Positions 45,328-55,722 of a stretch of DNA of 64,000 nt are shown piece after piece. The notes under the pieces are model-generated. The model was not told where the DNA came from. It was given only the letters and a program-made list of their open reading frames with translations, and did no database searches. The position numbers were made by a program, and so were the translations under genes. The stretch comes from Cellulomonas persica (GTDB taxonomy: Bacteria; Actinomycetota; Actinomycetes; Actinomycetales; Cellulomonadaceae): positions 1 to 64,000 of the forward strand of contig NZ_BJUA01000016.1 of the NCBI RefSeq assembly GCF_007989825.1. The letters are read 5' to 3'. Position 1 is the stretch's first letter. Each line of letters starts with the position of its first letter.

Positions 45328-46998
45328 GTGACCACCCCCCGCCCAGCCGCCGTCATCGTCCTCGCCGCAGGTGAGGGAACGCGGATGCGCTCGGCGACAC
45401 CCAAGGTCCTGCACACCCTGGCCGGCCGGAGCATGCTCGGGCACGCGCTGGCGACCGCTCAGGCCCTCGACCCGGCCCGCGTGGTCGTCGTCGTGCGGCA
45501 CGAGCGCGACAAGGTCGCGGCACACGTCGCGGACATCGCGCCCGCCGCGCTGATCGCCGACCAGGACGCCATCCCGGGCACGGGCCGCGCGGTCCAGGTC
45601 GCGATGACGGCGCTCGACGCCGCCGCGCAGGCCGGCGCGGTGGCCGCCCTCGACGGACCGGGTGTGCCCGGGTCGGCGTCGGGCGTGCTGCTCGAGGGCG
45701 CGGTCGTCGTGGTCGCGGGTGACGTCCCGCTGCTCGACGCGGGCACGCTCGGCGAGCTGCTCGCGGCGCACCACGCGGACGGCAACGCGGTGACGGTGCT
45801 GACCACCGAGCTCGAGGACGCGACGGGCTACGGCCGGATCGTGCGTGAGCCCGGCACGGGGGACGTGCTGCGGATCGTCGAGCACAAGGACGCGTCCGAC
45901 GACGAGCGCGCGATCGGCGAGATCAACTCCTCCATCTACGTGTTCGACGCCGCGGTGCTGCGCAGCGCGCTCGGACGCCTGGGCCGCGACAACGCGCAGG
46001 GCGAGGTCTACCTGACCGACGTGCTCGCGATCGCCCGCGAGGACGGCGGGCACGTGCGCGCGCTGCGCACCGACGACCCGTTCGTCGTCGAGGGCGTCAA
46101 CGACCGCGTCCAGCTCGCGGCGCTCGCGGCCGAGCTCAACCGCCGCCTGCTCGAGGACTGGATGCGCGACGGCGTGACGGTCGTCGACCCGGCGACCACG
46201 TGGGTCGACGTGGACGTCGAGCTCGAGCGCGACGTGACGCTCCTGCCCGGCACGCAGCTGCACGGCGCGACCGTGGTCCGCGAGGGTGCGACGGTCGGCC
46301 CGGACACCACGCTCACCGACGTCGAGGTCGGCAAGGGCGCGACGGTGTCGCGCACGCACGGCAGCCTCGCGGTGATCGGTGACAAGGCCAGCGTCGGTCC
46401 GTTCGCGTACCTGCGCCCCGGCACGGTCCTGGGCCGCAAGGGCAAGATCGGCACGTTCGTCGAGACCAAGAACGCGCAGATCGGCGAGGGCTCGAAGGTC
46501 CCCCACCTGTCGTACATCGGCGACGCGACGATCGGCGAGCACTCGAACGTGGGTGCCGCGTCCGTGACCGTCAACTACGACGGCGTGAACAAGCACCGCA
46601 CGACGATCGGCTCGCACGCCCGCACGGGGGCGGACAACATGTTCGTCGCGCCGGTCACGATCGGTGACGGCGCCTACACGGGCGCCGGTTCGGTGATCCG
46701 CCGCGACGTGCCCGCGGGTGCGCTCGGCGTGAGCGCCGGCGCGCAGCGCAACATCGAGGGCTGGGTGCAGCGGTCGCGCGCGGGCACCCCGGCCGCCGAG
46801 GCCGCGGCGAAGGCGAACGGCCCCGCCGCACGCGAGGAGGAGCTGTCGCCGCAGGCGCGCGCCGAGCGCGAGCGCGCCGCGACCGCCGCGCGCGGCATCC
46901 CGGTGACGCCGCCACCGACCTTGCCCGACCAGCCCGCCCACCTGCCGGACCCGGCACAGGACACCGAGAACGGCACTGAGGGGACCTACACGCGATGA
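45328..46998 (+). CDS. glmU: Bifunctional UDP-GlcNAc pyrophosphorylase / GlcN-1-P acetyltransferase
   Basis: 556 residues from GTG 45328 (GAGGAG upstream). N-terminal uridyltransferase domain: [23 protein letters not shown] (quoted in part), [23 protein letters not shown]-terminal left-handed beta-helix acetyltransferase: [50 protein letters not shown] Pro/Arg/Glu-rich tail of about 60 residues follows, a known feature in some Actinobacteria. Makes UDP-GlcNAc for peptidoglycan and surface glycans. Overlaps prs by 4 nt. Confidence 0.97.
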   Translation: MTTPRPAAVIVLAAGEGTRMRSATPKVLHTLAGRSMLGHALATAQALDPARVVVVVRHERDKVAAHVADIAPAALIADQDAIPGTGRAVQVAMTALDAAAQAGAVAALDGPGVPGSASGVLLEGAVVVVAGDVPLLDAGTLGELLAAHHADGNAVTVLTTELEDATGYGRIVREPGTGDVLRIVEHKDASDDERAIGEINSSIYVFDAAVLRSALGRLGRDNAQGEVYLTDVLAIAREDGGHVRALRTDDPFVVEGVNDRVQLAALAAELNRRLLEDWMRDGVTVVDPATTWVDVDVELERDVTLLPGTQLHGATVVREGATVGPDTTLTDVEVGKGATVSRTHGSLAVIGDKASVGPFAYLRPGTVLGRKGKIGTFVETKNAQIGEGSKVPHLSYIGDATIGEHSNVGAASVTVNYDGVNKHRTTIGSHARTGADNMFVAPVTIGDGAYTGAGSVIRRDVPAGALGVSAGAQRNIEGWVQRSRAGTPAAEAAAKANGPAAREEELSPQARAERERAATAARGIPVTPPPTLPDQPAHLPDPAQDTENGTEGTYTR

Positions 46999-47981
46999 CC
47001 GGGATCATCTCCCACGACGGCGAGAAGCGACTGGTCGTCGTCTCGGGCCGCGCGCACACCGAGCTGGCGGAGTCGGTGGCCGAGGAGCTCGGCATCGAGC
47101 TGGTCCCCACCACCGCGTACGACTTCGCGAACGGGGAGATCTACACGCGGTTCGGTGAGTCGGTGCGTGGCGCGGACGCGTTCGTGCTGCAGTCCCACGC
47201 GTCGCCCGTGATCAACAAGTGGATCATGGAGCAGCTGCTCATGGTCGACGCGCTCAAGCGCGCCTCGGCCAAGACGATCACGGTCGTCGCCCCGTTCTAC
47301 GGCTACGCGCGGCAGGACAAGAAGAGCCGCGGCCGCGAGCCGATCTCGGCACGCCTGCTGGCGGACATGTTCAAGACCGCGGGTGCGGACCGGATCATGT
47401 CGGTGGACCTGCACACCTCCCAGATCCAGGGCTTCTTCGACGGGCCGGTCGACCACCTGTGGGCGATGCCGATCCTCGTGGACTACGTCCGCACGCGCGT
47501 CGACCTGACGAACGTGACCGTGGTCTCGCCCGACGCGGGTCGTATCCGCGTCGCCGAGCAGTGGGCCGCCAAGCTCGGCGGAGGGCCGCTCGCGTTCGTG
47601 CACAAGACGCGTGACGTGCGCACCGCGAACAAGGCCGTCGCGAACCGCGTCGTCGGAGACGTCGAAGGCCGCTCGTGCGTGCTCGTCGACGACCTCATCG
47701 ACACCGCCGGCACCATCTCGGAGGCCGTGCGCGTCCTCAAGGAGGCCGGCGCGAAGGACGTCATCGTCGCCGCGACGCACGGCATCCTGTCCGAGCCCGC
47801 CGTCGGTCGTCTCAGCTCGTGCGGCGTGCGTGAGGTGGTCATCACCGACACGCTGCCGGTCGAGGAGGAGAAGCGGTTCGAGCAGCTCACGGTCCTGTCG
47901 ATCGCTCCGCTGATCGCCCGGGCGATCCGTGAGGTGTTCGACGACGGCTCGGTGACGAGCCTGTTCGACGGCAACGCCTGA
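46995..47981 (+). CDS. prs: Ribose-phosphate pyrophosphokinase
   Basis: 328 residues, start by ATGA overlap with glmU. PRPP-binding loop [16 protein letters not shown], metal/regulatory site [20 protein letters not shown] and [20 protein letters not shown] are diagnostic of class I PRPP synthases. Supplies PRPP for nucleotides, NAD and, in Actinobacteria, decaprenyl-phosphoarabinose. Confidence 0.97.
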   Translation: MTGIISHDGEKRLVVVSGRAHTELAESVAEELGIELVPTTAYDFANGEIYTRFGESVRGADAFVLQSHASPVINKWIMEQLLMVDALKRASAKTITVVAPFYGYARQDKKSRGREPISARLLADMFKTAGADRIMSVDLHTSQIQGFFDGPVDHLWAMPILVDYVRTRVDLTNVTVVSPDAGRIRVAEQWAAKLGGGPLAFVHKTRDVRTANKAVANRVVGDVEGRSCVLVDDLIDTAGTISEAVRVLKEAGAKDVIVAATHGILSEPAVGRLSSCGVREVVITDTLPVEEEKRFEQLTVLSIAPLIARAIREVFDDGSVTSLFDGNA

Positions 47982-47992
47982 GGCCTCGCACC

Positions 47993-48018
47993 CGAGCGGC
48001 GCGCGAGCGAGCCGCTCG
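47993..48018 (+). terminator. Hairpin terminator after prs
   Basis: CGAGCGGC and GCCGCTCG, 8-bp perfect stem with 10-nt loop, 12 bp past the prs stop. Confidence 0.6.
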
Positions 48019-48049
48019 AGAGGCAGCACGCGGATCACGCCGGACCCGG

Positions 48050-48078
48050 TTGGGCAACCCGTCCGCACCCTGTAAGAT
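48050..48078 (+). promoter_or_regulatory. Promoter of rplY
   Basis: TTGGGC, 17 bp, TAAGAT: a fair sigma-70-type promoter whose start point would lie near 48085, leaving about 215 nt of leader before the rplY GTG at 48302. Confidence 0.55.
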
Positions 48079-48127
48079 CTACGGGTTGCCTCGGCGAGGG
48101 ACGTCGGACGGTAGGAGCACCACCCAC

Positions 48128-48160
48128 CGCCCGCTCAGTCCGTGATCGACTGGGCGAGCG
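48128..48160 (+). other. Leader hairpin of rplY
   Basis: CGCCCGCTCAGT (48128-48139) pairs with ACTGGGCGAGCG (48149-48160): 12 positions with one mismatch and one G-U pair, 9-nt loop, in the long rplY leader. The whole 47982-48301 gap otherwise contains the prs terminator and the promoter. A regulatory role is possible but unproven. Confidence 0.45.
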
Positions 48161-48301
48161 CCTCCGCGTGTGCGTGACGCCCGTCCTGCGCCCCGCGTCG
48201 AGGCCACGCCCGATCTTCCGTCCCCTCGTGGGGCCACCGGCCAAGCGCCAGTCTTCGTCAGTTCCGCGCGCCACCGTGCGCCCAGCACCACTGGAGTCAT
48301 C

Positions 48302-48889
48302 GTGTCCGAGGTCAAGCTCGCCGCCACCGCCCGCACCGAGTTCGGCAAGGGCGCCGCGCGCCGCCTGCGCCGCGCCGGTCAGATCCCCGCCGTCCTGTAC
48401 GGGCACGGCACCGAGCCCGTGCACGTCGCGCTGCCGGGCCACGAGACGATGCTCGCGGTGAAGCACGCCAACGCGCTCTTCGAGATCCAGATCGACGGCA
48501 AGCCGGTCCTCGCGCTCGCCAAGGACGTCCAGCGTGAGCCGGTCAAGAACGTCATCGAGCACGTCGACCTGCTCATCGTGAAGAAGGGCGAGAAGGTCCT
48601 CGTCGAGATCCCCGTGACGGTCGTCGGCGAGTCGGCCCCCGGCACGATCCACGTCGTCGAGACGCAGACGCTGTCCCTCGAGGCCGAGGCGACGCACCTG
48701 CCCGAGTCGGTCGAGGTCGACATCGACGGCCTCGCGGACGGCACGATCGTCAAGGCCGGCGACGTCACGCTGCCGCAGGGCACGACGCTGGCGGGCGACG
48801 CCGACATCACGATCGTCGCGATCTCCACGCCGCGTGCCTCGGCCGAGGACCTGGGTGAGGACGCCGAGGGCGCGGCCGACGAGGCCTGA
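48302..48889 (+). CDS. rplY: 50S ribosomal protein L25/Ctc
   Basis: 195 residues from GTG 48302 (GGAG 5 nt upstream). 5S-rRNA-binding L25 domain ([34 protein letters not shown]) and the C-terminal TL5/Ctc beta domain ([19 protein letters not shown]) ending in an acidic tail. The two-domain form is the general-stress type Ctc. Confidence 0.95.
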   Translation: MSEVKLAATARTEFGKGAARRLRRAGQIPAVLYGHGTEPVHVALPGHETMLAVKHANALFEIQIDGKPVLALAKDVQREPVKNVIEHVDLLIVKKGEKVLVEIPVTVVGESAPGTIHVVETQTLSLEAEATHLPESVEVDIDGLADGTIVKAGDVTLPQGTTLAGDADITIVAISTPRASAEDLGEDAEGAADEA

Positions 48890-48983
48890 GCCGCACCTGA
48901 TCGACGCCGACGCCCGGTACCGTTCGCGCGGTACCGGGCGTCCGCGCGTCCGGACTCCGCACCGCCCACTCTGGAGGACCTCC

Positions 48984-49604
48984 GTGACCGACGGACCTTG
49001 GCTCGTCGTGGGGCTCGGCAACCCCGGGCCGCAGTACGCGCGCAACCGGCACAACGTCGGGCAGATGGTGCTCGACGAGCTCGCGCGCCGCACGGGGGCG
49101 ACGTTCGGCGCGCGCGCGAGCGGGCTGCTGTCCCGCCGGCCTCAGGCCGCGGTCGCCGAGGCGCGGCTCGGTGTGCTGCCCGGCGGAGCGCCCGGCCCGC
49201 GCGTCGTGCTCGCCAAGCCCACCACCTACATGAACGTCTCGGGCGGGCCCGTGGCGGCCCTCGCCAAGTACTACGGCGTCGAGCCGGAGCGCGTGGTCAT
49301 GGTGCACGACGAGCTCGACATCCCGTTCGCGGACGTGCGGCTCAAGCGCGGCGGCGGCGAGGGCGGGCACAACGGCCTGCGCGACACGACGAAGGCGCTC
49401 GGCACCAAGGAGTACGTGCGCGTCCGCGTCGGCATCGGCCGGCCCCCGGGCCGGCAGGACCCGGCGGACTTCGTGCTCAAGGACTTCTCCACGACCGAGG
49501 CCAAGGACCTGCCGTGGTTGCTCGACCACGCGGCCGACGCCGTCGAGGCCGTGGTCCTCGAGGGCCTCGAGAACGCGCAGCAGAGGTACCACACGAAGGC
49601 CTGA
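48984..49604 (+). CDS. pth: Peptidyl-tRNA hydrolase
   Basis: 206 residues from GTG 48984 after GGAGGA. Family motifs [20 protein letters not shown] (catalytic His in NRHNVG), [22 protein letters not shown] (catalytic Asp) and [12 protein letters not shown]. Releases tRNA from peptidyl-tRNAs that drop off the ribosome. Confidence 0.97.
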   Translation: MTDGPWLVVGLGNPGPQYARNRHNVGQMVLDELARRTGATFGARASGLLSRRPQAAVAEARLGVLPGGAPGPRVVLAKPTTYMNVSGGPVAALAKYYGVEPERVVMVHDELDIPFADVRLKRGGGEGGHNGLRDTTKALGTKEYVRVRVGIGRPPGRQDPADFVLKDFSTTEAKDLPWLLDHAADAVEAVVLEGLENAQQRYHTKA

Positions 49605-49644
49605 GCACCGCGGTCACCCGATGGGCGGACACTCCATCCGGAAC

Positions 49645-49697
49645 CGGGTGAAATCGGACAAAGAACGCTGACGAGGCGTAATCGGGCGCATAGCCTC
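49645..49697 (+). promoter_or_regulatory. Shared CGGGTGAAA element and possible promoter of the EPS priming gene
   Basis: CGGGTGAAATCGGACAAAGA at 49645-49664, with ATAGCCTC 45 bp after its first base. The same block, CGGGTGAAAC-CGGACAAGA, occurs at 56136 upstream of another EPS gene with ATATCCTC at the identical 45-bp distance. Confidence 0.5.
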
Positions 49698-49706
49698 CTT
49701 CTGTCA

Positions 49707-49732
49707 CTGGAACGTCGTGCGGGACGTTCCAG
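49707..49732 (+). other. Hairpin in leader of EPS priming gene
   Basis: CTGGAACGTC and GACGTTCCAG, a 10-bp perfect stem with a 6-nt loop, 23 bp before the ATG at 49755. Confidence 0.5.
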
Positions 49733-49754
49733 GTACGGACAGGGAGAACTGCTG

Positions 49755-51281
49755 ATGACGCTCACCGTGGGGAGGACCCCGGCCACCCTTCCCGGCTTGC
49801 CGGATCGACGTGGACGAGCGGTCGAACCTCGACGGTCCTGGGCGTCGACCGAGCCGTTCGTCGTCCGGGACACGATCTTCAACTCGACCAACGCCCGGCG
49901 CGTGCTGTGGCAGCACATGGGGGTGCGGTACGCGCTCCTCGCGATCGCGAGCGACCTGGTGGCGGCAGCGCTCGTCGGTGCTGCCGTGGCCGTGATGGTC
50001 GAGCCGACGTCGCGCTCGGTGGTGCTGGCGGCACTCGGTGCGCCGCTGTTCGTCGCCGCCGTGGGTGCCTACCGCGGCTACCTGCGCAACGTGCTCGGCG
50101 ACGGCCCGACGGAGTTCCAGGCCATCGGCCGCGCCGCGCTGACGCTCGGCGTCGTGCTGATGGCGGTCGCGTACTTCACGCGCGTCGACGTCCCGCGCGA
50201 GGTCGTGCTCGTCGGCGTGCCCGGGGTCGTCGTGCTCGCCGGCCTGCAGCGCTACGTGATGCGGCTGCGGCTGCACCGTCAGCGCTCGTCGGGCGAGGCC
50301 ATGATGGGCACGATCGTCGTGGGCGACCAGAAGTCGGCGGGCCGCGTCGTGCGGGACCTGTCGGACGCCGTGTACCACGGCTACCGGGTCGACGGTGTGT
50401 GCCTCCCGTCGGTCGACGACGCGGACCTCGTCGAGGGCGTCCCGGTGGTCGGGGCGATCGCGGACGTGGTGCAGGTCGTCGCGGACCGTGCGGCGGAGGT
50501 CGTCGTCGTCACCGGCGCGTCGGTGCACGGCGAGGCGCTGCGTCGCCTGTCGTGGGCGCTCGGTCGCGCGGGCGCGCACCTCGTCGTCGCGCCCGACCTG
50601 GTCGAGGTCGCCGGTCCGCGCCTCTCGGTGCGGCCGACCGCGGGCCTGTCGCTGCTCCAGGTCCAGGTGGACCAGCCGCGCCGCCGGCTCGTCGGCAAGT
50701 CGCTGCTCGACCTCGTGGTCTCGCTCGTCGCGAGCGTCGTCGCGCTGCCGGTCGTGCTGGTCAGCGCCGTCGCGATCCGCCTCGACTCGCGGGGTCCGGC
50801 GTTCTACAAGCAGACGCGCGTGGGCATCGACGGTCAGCCGTTCACGATCTACAAGCTGCGCACGATGTACGTCGACGCCGACCAGCGTCGCGCCGAGCTC
50901 GAGGCGCTCTCGGAGGGCAACGACGTCCTGTTCAAGATGCGGCAGGACCCGCGCGTGACGCGCGTGGGCCGTGTGCTGCGCCGGTTCTCGATCGACGAGC
51001 TCCCGCAGCTGTGGAACGTGGTGCGCGGCGACATGTCGATCGTCGGACCGCGTCCGCCGCTCGAGTCCGAGGTCGCCGACTACCACGACAGCGCGCACCG
51101 CCGGCTGCACGTCAAGCCCGGACTGACGGGTCTGTGGCAGGTCAGTGGACGCTCCGACCTCGACTGGGAGGAGTCGGTCCGGCTCGACCTGCGGTACGTC
51201 GACAACTGGTCGGTCGCGATGGACCTCATGATCCTGTGGAAGACGGGCCGGGCCGTGCTGGCCGGGACGGGAGCGTACTGA
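49755..51281 (+). CDS. Polyprenyl-phosphate sugar-1-phosphate transferase (EPS initiating enzyme)
   Basis: 508 residues from ATG 49755 (AGGGAGA upstream). Four N-terminal hydrophobic segments, a CoA-binding-like Rossmann domain in the middle (MMGTIVVGDQKSAGRVVRDL), a fifth helix (LLDLVVSLVASVVALPVVLV) and the C-terminal bacterial sugar transferase domain: GPAFYKQTRVGIDGQPFTIYK (in part), FSIDELPQLWNVVRGDMSIVGPRPP, VKPGLTGLWQVSGRSDLDW. Places the first sugar phosphate (glucose or galactose-type) on undecaprenyl phosphate. First gene of the surface-glycan locus. Confidence 0.93.
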   Translation: MTLTVGRTPATLPGLPDRRGRAVEPRRSWASTEPFVVRDTIFNSTNARRVLWQHMGVRYALLAIASDLVAAALVGAAVAVMVEPTSRSVVLAALGAPLFVAAVGAYRGYLRNVLGDGPTEFQAIGRAALTLGVVLMAVAYFTRVDVPREVVLVGVPGVVVLAGLQRYVMRLRLHRQRSSGEAMMGTIVVGDQKSAGRVVRDLSDAVYHGYRVDGVCLPSVDDADLVEGVPVVGAIADVVQVVADRAAEVVVVTGASVHGEALRRLSWALGRAGAHLVVAPDLVEVAGPRLSVRPTAGLSLLQVQVDQPRRRLVGKSLLDLVVSLVASVVALPVVLVSAVAIRLDSRGPAFYKQTRVGIDGQPFTIYKLRTMYVDADQRRAELEALSEGNDVLFKMRQDPRVTRVGRVLRRFSIDELPQLWNVVRGDMSIVGPRPPLESEVADYHDSAHRRLHVKPGLTGLWQVSGRSDLDWEESVRLDLRYVDNWSVAMDLMILWKTGRAVLAGTGAY

Positions 51282-51283
51282 CC

Positions 51284-53128
51284 GTGCCGACGCCGGCCGC
51301 CGTCGGCGAGCCGCAGGCGGCGGGCGACGTGTCCGACGAGAGCGCGACGCCTGGTCCTCGACGCAGGGGGAGGCTCGTCCTGCGTGTCGCGGGAGTCGTG
51401 CTGCTGCTCCTGGTCGTGGCCGTCGGCTGGCTGGTGTGGCGGGGCGTCCAGCTCGCGGGTGCGCTGCAGGACGCCGAGGACGACATGGGGACGGCGCGCG
51501 CGGCGGTCGACTCGGGTGACGTCGCGGCGCTCGGGGCGCTCGTCCCGGGTCTGCAGGACGCAGCGGGACGCGCGAGCTCGGCGACCGGCGACCCGGTGTG
51601 GCGGGCGGCCGAGCACGTGCCCTACCTGGGCCGTCAGCTCCGAGCCGCCTCCGCGGTGAGCGACGCGCTCGACGACATCGCGACCGGCGCGCTCCCGCCG
51701 CTGGTCGACGCCGCGGCCGGACTGTCGGCCGACGCCCTCGTGCCGCGCGACGGGCAGATCGACGTCGCTGCGTTGCGGGGCGCGGCACCGGCCGTCGCGC
51801 AGGCGAACGCGTCCACCGCGCAGGCGGTCGCGGCGCTGGACGCGGTCGACGTGGACGGCCTCGTCCCGGCGCTCGCGGAGCGGTTCGTGCCCGTGCGCGA
51901 CGAGCTCGCCGTGCTCGCGGCGCGGCTCGACGAGGCCGACACGGCACTGGCCACGGTGCCCGCGCTGCTCGGCGCGGACGGGCCACGCTCGTACCTCGTC
52001 CTCGTGCTCAACCCCGCCGAGCTGCGCAGCGCGGGCGGGATCGTGGGCTCGGTGCTCGAGCTGCACGCGACCGACGGCCGGCTCGAGTTCGGCGAGCAGC
52101 GGCCGTCGCGGTCGCTGGCCCGGCCCGACGGCACCGTGCTGCCGTTGACCGTCGCCGAGCGTGCGCTGCTCGGCGACGCGCCCGCGCGGTTCATGCAGTC
52201 GGTCACGGCGACGCCCGACTTCGCGCGGACCGCCGAGCTCGCCCGCGCGCTGTGGTCGCTCGACACGGGCCGCGACGTCGACGGCGTGCTGACCGTCGAC
52301 CCTGTCGTGCTCGCCTCGCTCCTGACGGTGATCGGCCCGACGACGACCCCCGACGGGACCGTGCTGGACGCCGACAACGCGCTGCCCACCCTGCTCTCGG
52401 ACGTCTACCGGCAGCTCCCGGACGGCGACGACTCGGACGCGTACTTCGCGGCCGTCGCGCAGGCCGTGACGAGCGCGACGCTCGCGGGCGGGTACGACGG
52501 CGCCGCGATGGTCGATGCGCTGCGCGGTGCGGTCGACGACGGGCGCGTCGCGGTGTGGACGTCCGACGAGACGCTCATGGCCGCGCTGCGAGATGCGGGT
52601 CTCGTGCACGACTTCCTGGGCGACGACCCTGCGGCGAGCCGGACCGCGGGGGTGTTCCTCAACGACCGCACGGTCTCGAAGATGGACTACTACCTGCGGA
52701 CCGACCTGGTGGCCGACGACCTGACGTGCGGGACGGACGGCGCGAGCGCGCAGCTCACGCTGACCATGACGAGCACCGCACCCGCCGACGCGGCGACGAG
52801 CCTGCCGGTGTACGTCACGGGCGGCGGGGTCAACGGGGTGCCCGCGGGGCGGATCGCGACGCAGGTGCTGCTGTACGCGCCGCGCGACGGCACGCTCGGC
52901 GAGGTGACCGTGAGCATCGACGGTGCGGAGCCGGTCGTCGTCGGACCGCAGGTGCAGGTGCAGGACGGACGTGAGGTCGGCGCGGTCGACCTCACGCTCG
53001 CGCCCGGCCAGAGCGCGACGGTGCAGGTGCGCATGTCCTCGGCCGCGGGGCAGGACGCGATCGGCGTCGAGCGCACGCCAGGGCTCGACGCCGGCCGGCA
53101 GGGTCCGGAGCTGCGCTGCGCGGGATGA
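51284..53128 (+). CDS. DUF4012 membrane-anchored protein
   Basis: 614 residues from GTG 51284, 2 bp after the previous stop. One transmembrane helix near the N-terminus (RLVLRVAGVVLLLLVVAVGW), a helical stalk, then the DUF4012 region with SYLVLVLNPAELRSAGGIVG and DVDGVLTVDPVVLASLLTVIG, and a beta-rich C-terminus. DUF4012 proteins are frequent next to EPS initiating transferases in Actinobacteria and Chloroflexi; the function is not known, and a role in polymer handling or attachment outside the membrane is a guess. Confidence 0.88.
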   Translation: MPTPAAVGEPQAAGDVSDESATPGPRRRGRLVLRVAGVVLLLLVVAVGWLVWRGVQLAGALQDAEDDMGTARAAVDSGDVAALGALVPGLQDAAGRASSATGDPVWRAAEHVPYLGRQLRAASAVSDALDDIATGALPPLVDAAAGLSADALVPRDGQIDVAALRGAAPAVAQANASTAQAVAALDAVDVDGLVPALAERFVPVRDELAVLAARLDEADTALATVPALLGADGPRSYLVLVLNPAELRSAGGIVGSVLELHATDGRLEFGEQRPSRSLARPDGTVLPLTVAERALLGDAPARFMQSVTATPDFARTAELARALWSLDTGRDVDGVLTVDPVVLASLLTVIGPTTTPDGTVLDADNALPTLLSDVYRQLPDGDDSDAYFAAVAQAVTSATLAGGYDGAAMVDALRGAVDDGRVAVWTSDETLMAALRDAGLVHDFLGDDPAASRTAGVFLNDRTVSKMDYYLRTDLVADDLTCGTDGASAQLTLTMTSTAPADAATSLPVYVTGGGVNGVPAGRIATQVLLYAPRDGTLGEVTVSIDGAEPVVVGPQVQVQDGREVGAVDLTLAPGQSATVQVRMSSAAGQDAIGVERTPGLDAGRQGPELRCAG

Positions 53129-53147
53129 CGCCGGCGACCCAGGACAT

Positions 53148-53187
53148 GACGAGGGCGGACGCGGCTCTCGCCACGCCCGCCCTCGTC
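53148..53187. terminator. Bidirectional terminator
   Basis: GACGAGGGCGG and CCGCCCTCGTC, 11-bp stem, 18-nt loop, between the converging DUF4012 and beta-helix genes. Confidence 0.75.
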
Positions 53188-53211
53188 GCGTCGTGCTAGA
53201 CGCTCACCGCG

Positions 53212-55722
53212 TCAGAAGTTGGTGCGCTTCACCTCGGTGCCGTCGGTCCACTCGTTGCCCGTCACGTCGAGCGTCCAGGCGGACGGGACACGGATCGCGC
53301 AGTTCTTGTGGATCTGGCCGCGACCGAAGACGTTGCCGGTGATCGTCGCCCCGGGCAGCGCGCCGCGGTTGTCGGCGAGGTTGATCGAGCAGCCGCCGTT
53401 GTCGATCCAGTTGTCGGTGACCGTGATGCCCGTCACCGGTGCGGTCGCCTGCGTGATCATGAGGGCCGCGCTGTAGGAGTCCTCGATCGTGTTGTGGTGG
53501 ATCGTGATGTTCGCGCCACCCTGGATCTGGATGCTGTCGTCGTGGCTCGGGCCGCCGCTCCAGTTCGGGTCGTTGTCGTAGTGCGAGTTGTCGTGCAGCC
53601 ACGAGTCGACGACCGTGACGTTGTCACCGTGGATGTGCACCGGGTCGACGACACCGGAGATGTCGACGCGCCGCAGCGTGAAGTTCCAGCCCTTGACGCC
53701 GTCGACGTTCGGCGACAGCTCGCTCGCACGGATCGTCGTGTCCTCGATCGTCACCGAGTAGGCGTCGTTCTGGACGCGCACCATGTCGTTGCGCTGCGCG
53801 GGGACCGTGCCACGGATGTAGGAGTTGCGGATCACGACGTTCTTGGCCTTGATCAGGACGTAGCCGCGGATGTCCCAGCCGTCGATGACGGTGCCGTCCT
53901 GGGTGACCGTGAGGTTGCCCTCGTGGACGGTCGAGAACTTGCCCGTGCGAGCGCCGGTGTTGGTCGCGCCGGGCTGCTCCTTGCCGGTCTCGGTCGTCTC
54001 GTCGGTGCCGGGGTCGGACGGGTCGGGCGTGACGGTCCGGTCGTCGGTCGTCGTCGCGCGCAGGTCGCTCCACGACGAGGTGAACGGGGCGTTCGTCGCG
54101 TTGCTCCCGAGGTAGGTGCTCACCCCGATGCCGCCCTTGGCCTGCAGCGCCGCGGTGCTGTCGGTCGCGACGACCATCCAGTCGGTCGGCTCGGCGGTGC
54201 CGAGCTTCCATGCCTTGGCGCGCAGCGTGGTCGGGGCGGTACCCGAGACCTGCACCCGGATGCGGACCTTGTCGCCGGTCGTGTAGCCGGGGTACGTGAC
54301 GTACTTCAGCGTCGAGGAGTTCGCCGCGACGCCGAGCTGCGCGGCGCCGCCCTCGAGCAGGCGCAGGCGGGCGCTGTAGCTGCTGGAGCCGACCTTGCGG
54401 CCGATCACCGTGACGTACGCGCCCGAACCGGTCGCGGGCTTGTCGACGCTCACGGTGGTCGTGAGGTCGGTCTCGGTGCTCGCGACGGAGGCGAGCTCCG
54501 ACGTGCGGGTCGAGCCGCCGGCGGTGACGACCTGGCGGCCGGTCTTCGACGCCACGGAGTAGGAGGAGGCGCTGCCGGCGTGCGTCCAGGTGCCGCCCTG
54601 GTCGGCCGTGCCCCAGCCGCCGGTGCGCGCGACGGAGAAGTCGTCCGCGGCGAGCGTCACGGGCGCGGGCTTGGTGACGACGACGTCCTTCGTGGTGACC
54701 GAGGTGTCGCCGTCGTTGTCCGTGACGGCGAGCGTGGCCGCGTACGTCCCCGCATCGGTGTAGGTGTGCTCGGCGGTCGGGCCGGTCGTGACCGTTCCGT
54801 CGCCGAACGCCCAGGTGTACTGCTCGATCTCGCCGTCGGTGTCCTGCGAGTCGGCGGCGTCGAACTGTGCCGCGAGGTCGGCCGTCTCGCTCGTGAAGGC
54901 GGCGGTCGGCAGGGTGTTCGGCACGTCGACGAGCTGCGACACCGTGATGTCGTCGTAGGCGAACGTCTGCGGGACGTTGGTGACCGAGCCGGACAGGTAC
55001 GAGTTGACCGCGACGTCGCCCGCCTGCTGCAGCGCGGCGGTCGAGCTCGTGGTGGTGAGCATCCAGTCGCTGGGCTCGGCCGTGCCCGCGGCCCACGCCT
55101 TCGCCCGCAGCGTCGTGGGGGAGGTGCCGACGACCTCGACCTTGACGGAGATCGCGTCGCCCGCGCCGAACGTGCCGGGCAGCGTCGTGGTGGTCAGCGA
55201 CGTGCCGCTCTCGACGAGCGCGAGCGTCGTGACGCCGGTGGTCTGCAGGCGCACCTTCGCGCCGTAGTGGGCGCTGCCGACGCGGCGCGCGAGGTAGGAC
55301 AGGTGGGTGCCCGAGCCGGTCTGCGCGGACTGCGCGGTGGTCGTCGCGGTCAGCACGGTGTCGGTGGACGTCGCGCCGGGGAGCGCGGACGTGATGGTCG
55401 AGCCTGCGCGGGTGACGGTCAGCAGGCCCTTGCCGCCCGTGGCCGTGAACTGCGTCGCCGTGCCCGTGTGCTCCCAGGCGCCGCCCGTCTCGGCGGTGCC
55501 CCATCCGGCGGAGCTCGTGCGGGTGAACGTGTCGGCCCCGACGGTGCGCCACTCCTGGCGGACGGTGGGTTCGACGGTCGCGTCGGGGAGGGAGACCTCG
55601 GCGGCGGTCGCGGACTGCGCGGGGAGGGCCAGGCCGGCGGCGACGAGTGCTGCCAGTGCGGTCGCGCTGAGCAGGGCGGACGGCCTGCGAGCGCTCACGC
55701 CGGGCAGGGAGGGGTGCTTCAT
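53212..55722 (-). CDS. Secreted PKD and right-handed beta-helix protein
   Basis: 836 residues from ATG 55722 (GGAG upstream). Sec signal peptide (about 1-40, cleavage near ATAAE). Two copies of a concanavalin-like lectin/laminin-G type domain (FTRTSSAGWGTAETGGAWEH and FSVARTGGWGTADQGGTWTH) flank a PKD domain (AFGDGTVTTGPTAEHTYTDA). The C-terminal 230 residues are a parallel beta-helix (VVIRNSYIRGTV, DSWLHDNSHYDNDP, HDDSIQIQGG). This end is clearly paralogous to the protein at 58472-59758. Possibly a polysaccharide-binding or -cleaving surface enzyme; no catalytic triad identified. Confidence 0.85.
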   Translation of the reverse strand: MKHPSLPGVSARRPSALLSATALAALVAAGLALPAQSATAAEVSLPDATVEPTVRQEWRTVGADTFTRTSSAGWGTAETGGAWEHTGTATQFTATGGKGLLTVTRAGSTITSALPGATSTDTVLTATTTAQSAQTGSGTHLSYLARRVGSAHYGAKVRLQTTGVTTLALVESGTSLTTTTLPGTFGAGDAISVKVEVVGTSPTTLRAKAWAAGTAEPSDWMLTTTSSTAALQQAGDVAVNSYLSGSVTNVPQTFAYDDITVSQLVDVPNTLPTAAFTSETADLAAQFDAADSQDTDGEIEQYTWAFGDGTVTTGPTAEHTYTDAGTYAATLAVTDNDGDTSVTTKDVVVTKPAPVTLAADDFSVARTGGWGTADQGGTWTHAGSASSYSVASKTGRQVVTAGGSTRTSELASVASTETDLTTTVSVDKPATGSGAYVTVIGRKVGSSSYSARLRLLEGGAAQLGVAANSSTLKYVTYPGYTTGDKVRIRVQVSGTAPTTLRAKAWKLGTAEPTDWMVVATDSTAALQAKGGIGVSTYLGSNATNAPFTSSWSDLRATTTDDRTVTPDPSDPGTDETTETGKEQPGATNTGARTGKFSTVHEGNLTVTQDGTVIDGWDIRGYVLIKAKNVVIRNSYIRGTVPAQRNDMVRVQNDAYSVTIEDTTIRASELSPNVDGVKGWNFTLRRVDISGVVDPVHIHGDNVTVVDSWLHDNSHYDNDPNWSGGPSHDDSIQIQGGANITIHHNTIEDSYSAALMITQATAPVTGITVTDNWIDNGGCSINLADNRGALPGATITGNVFGRGQIHKNCAIRVPSAWTLDVTGNEWTDGTEVKRTNF

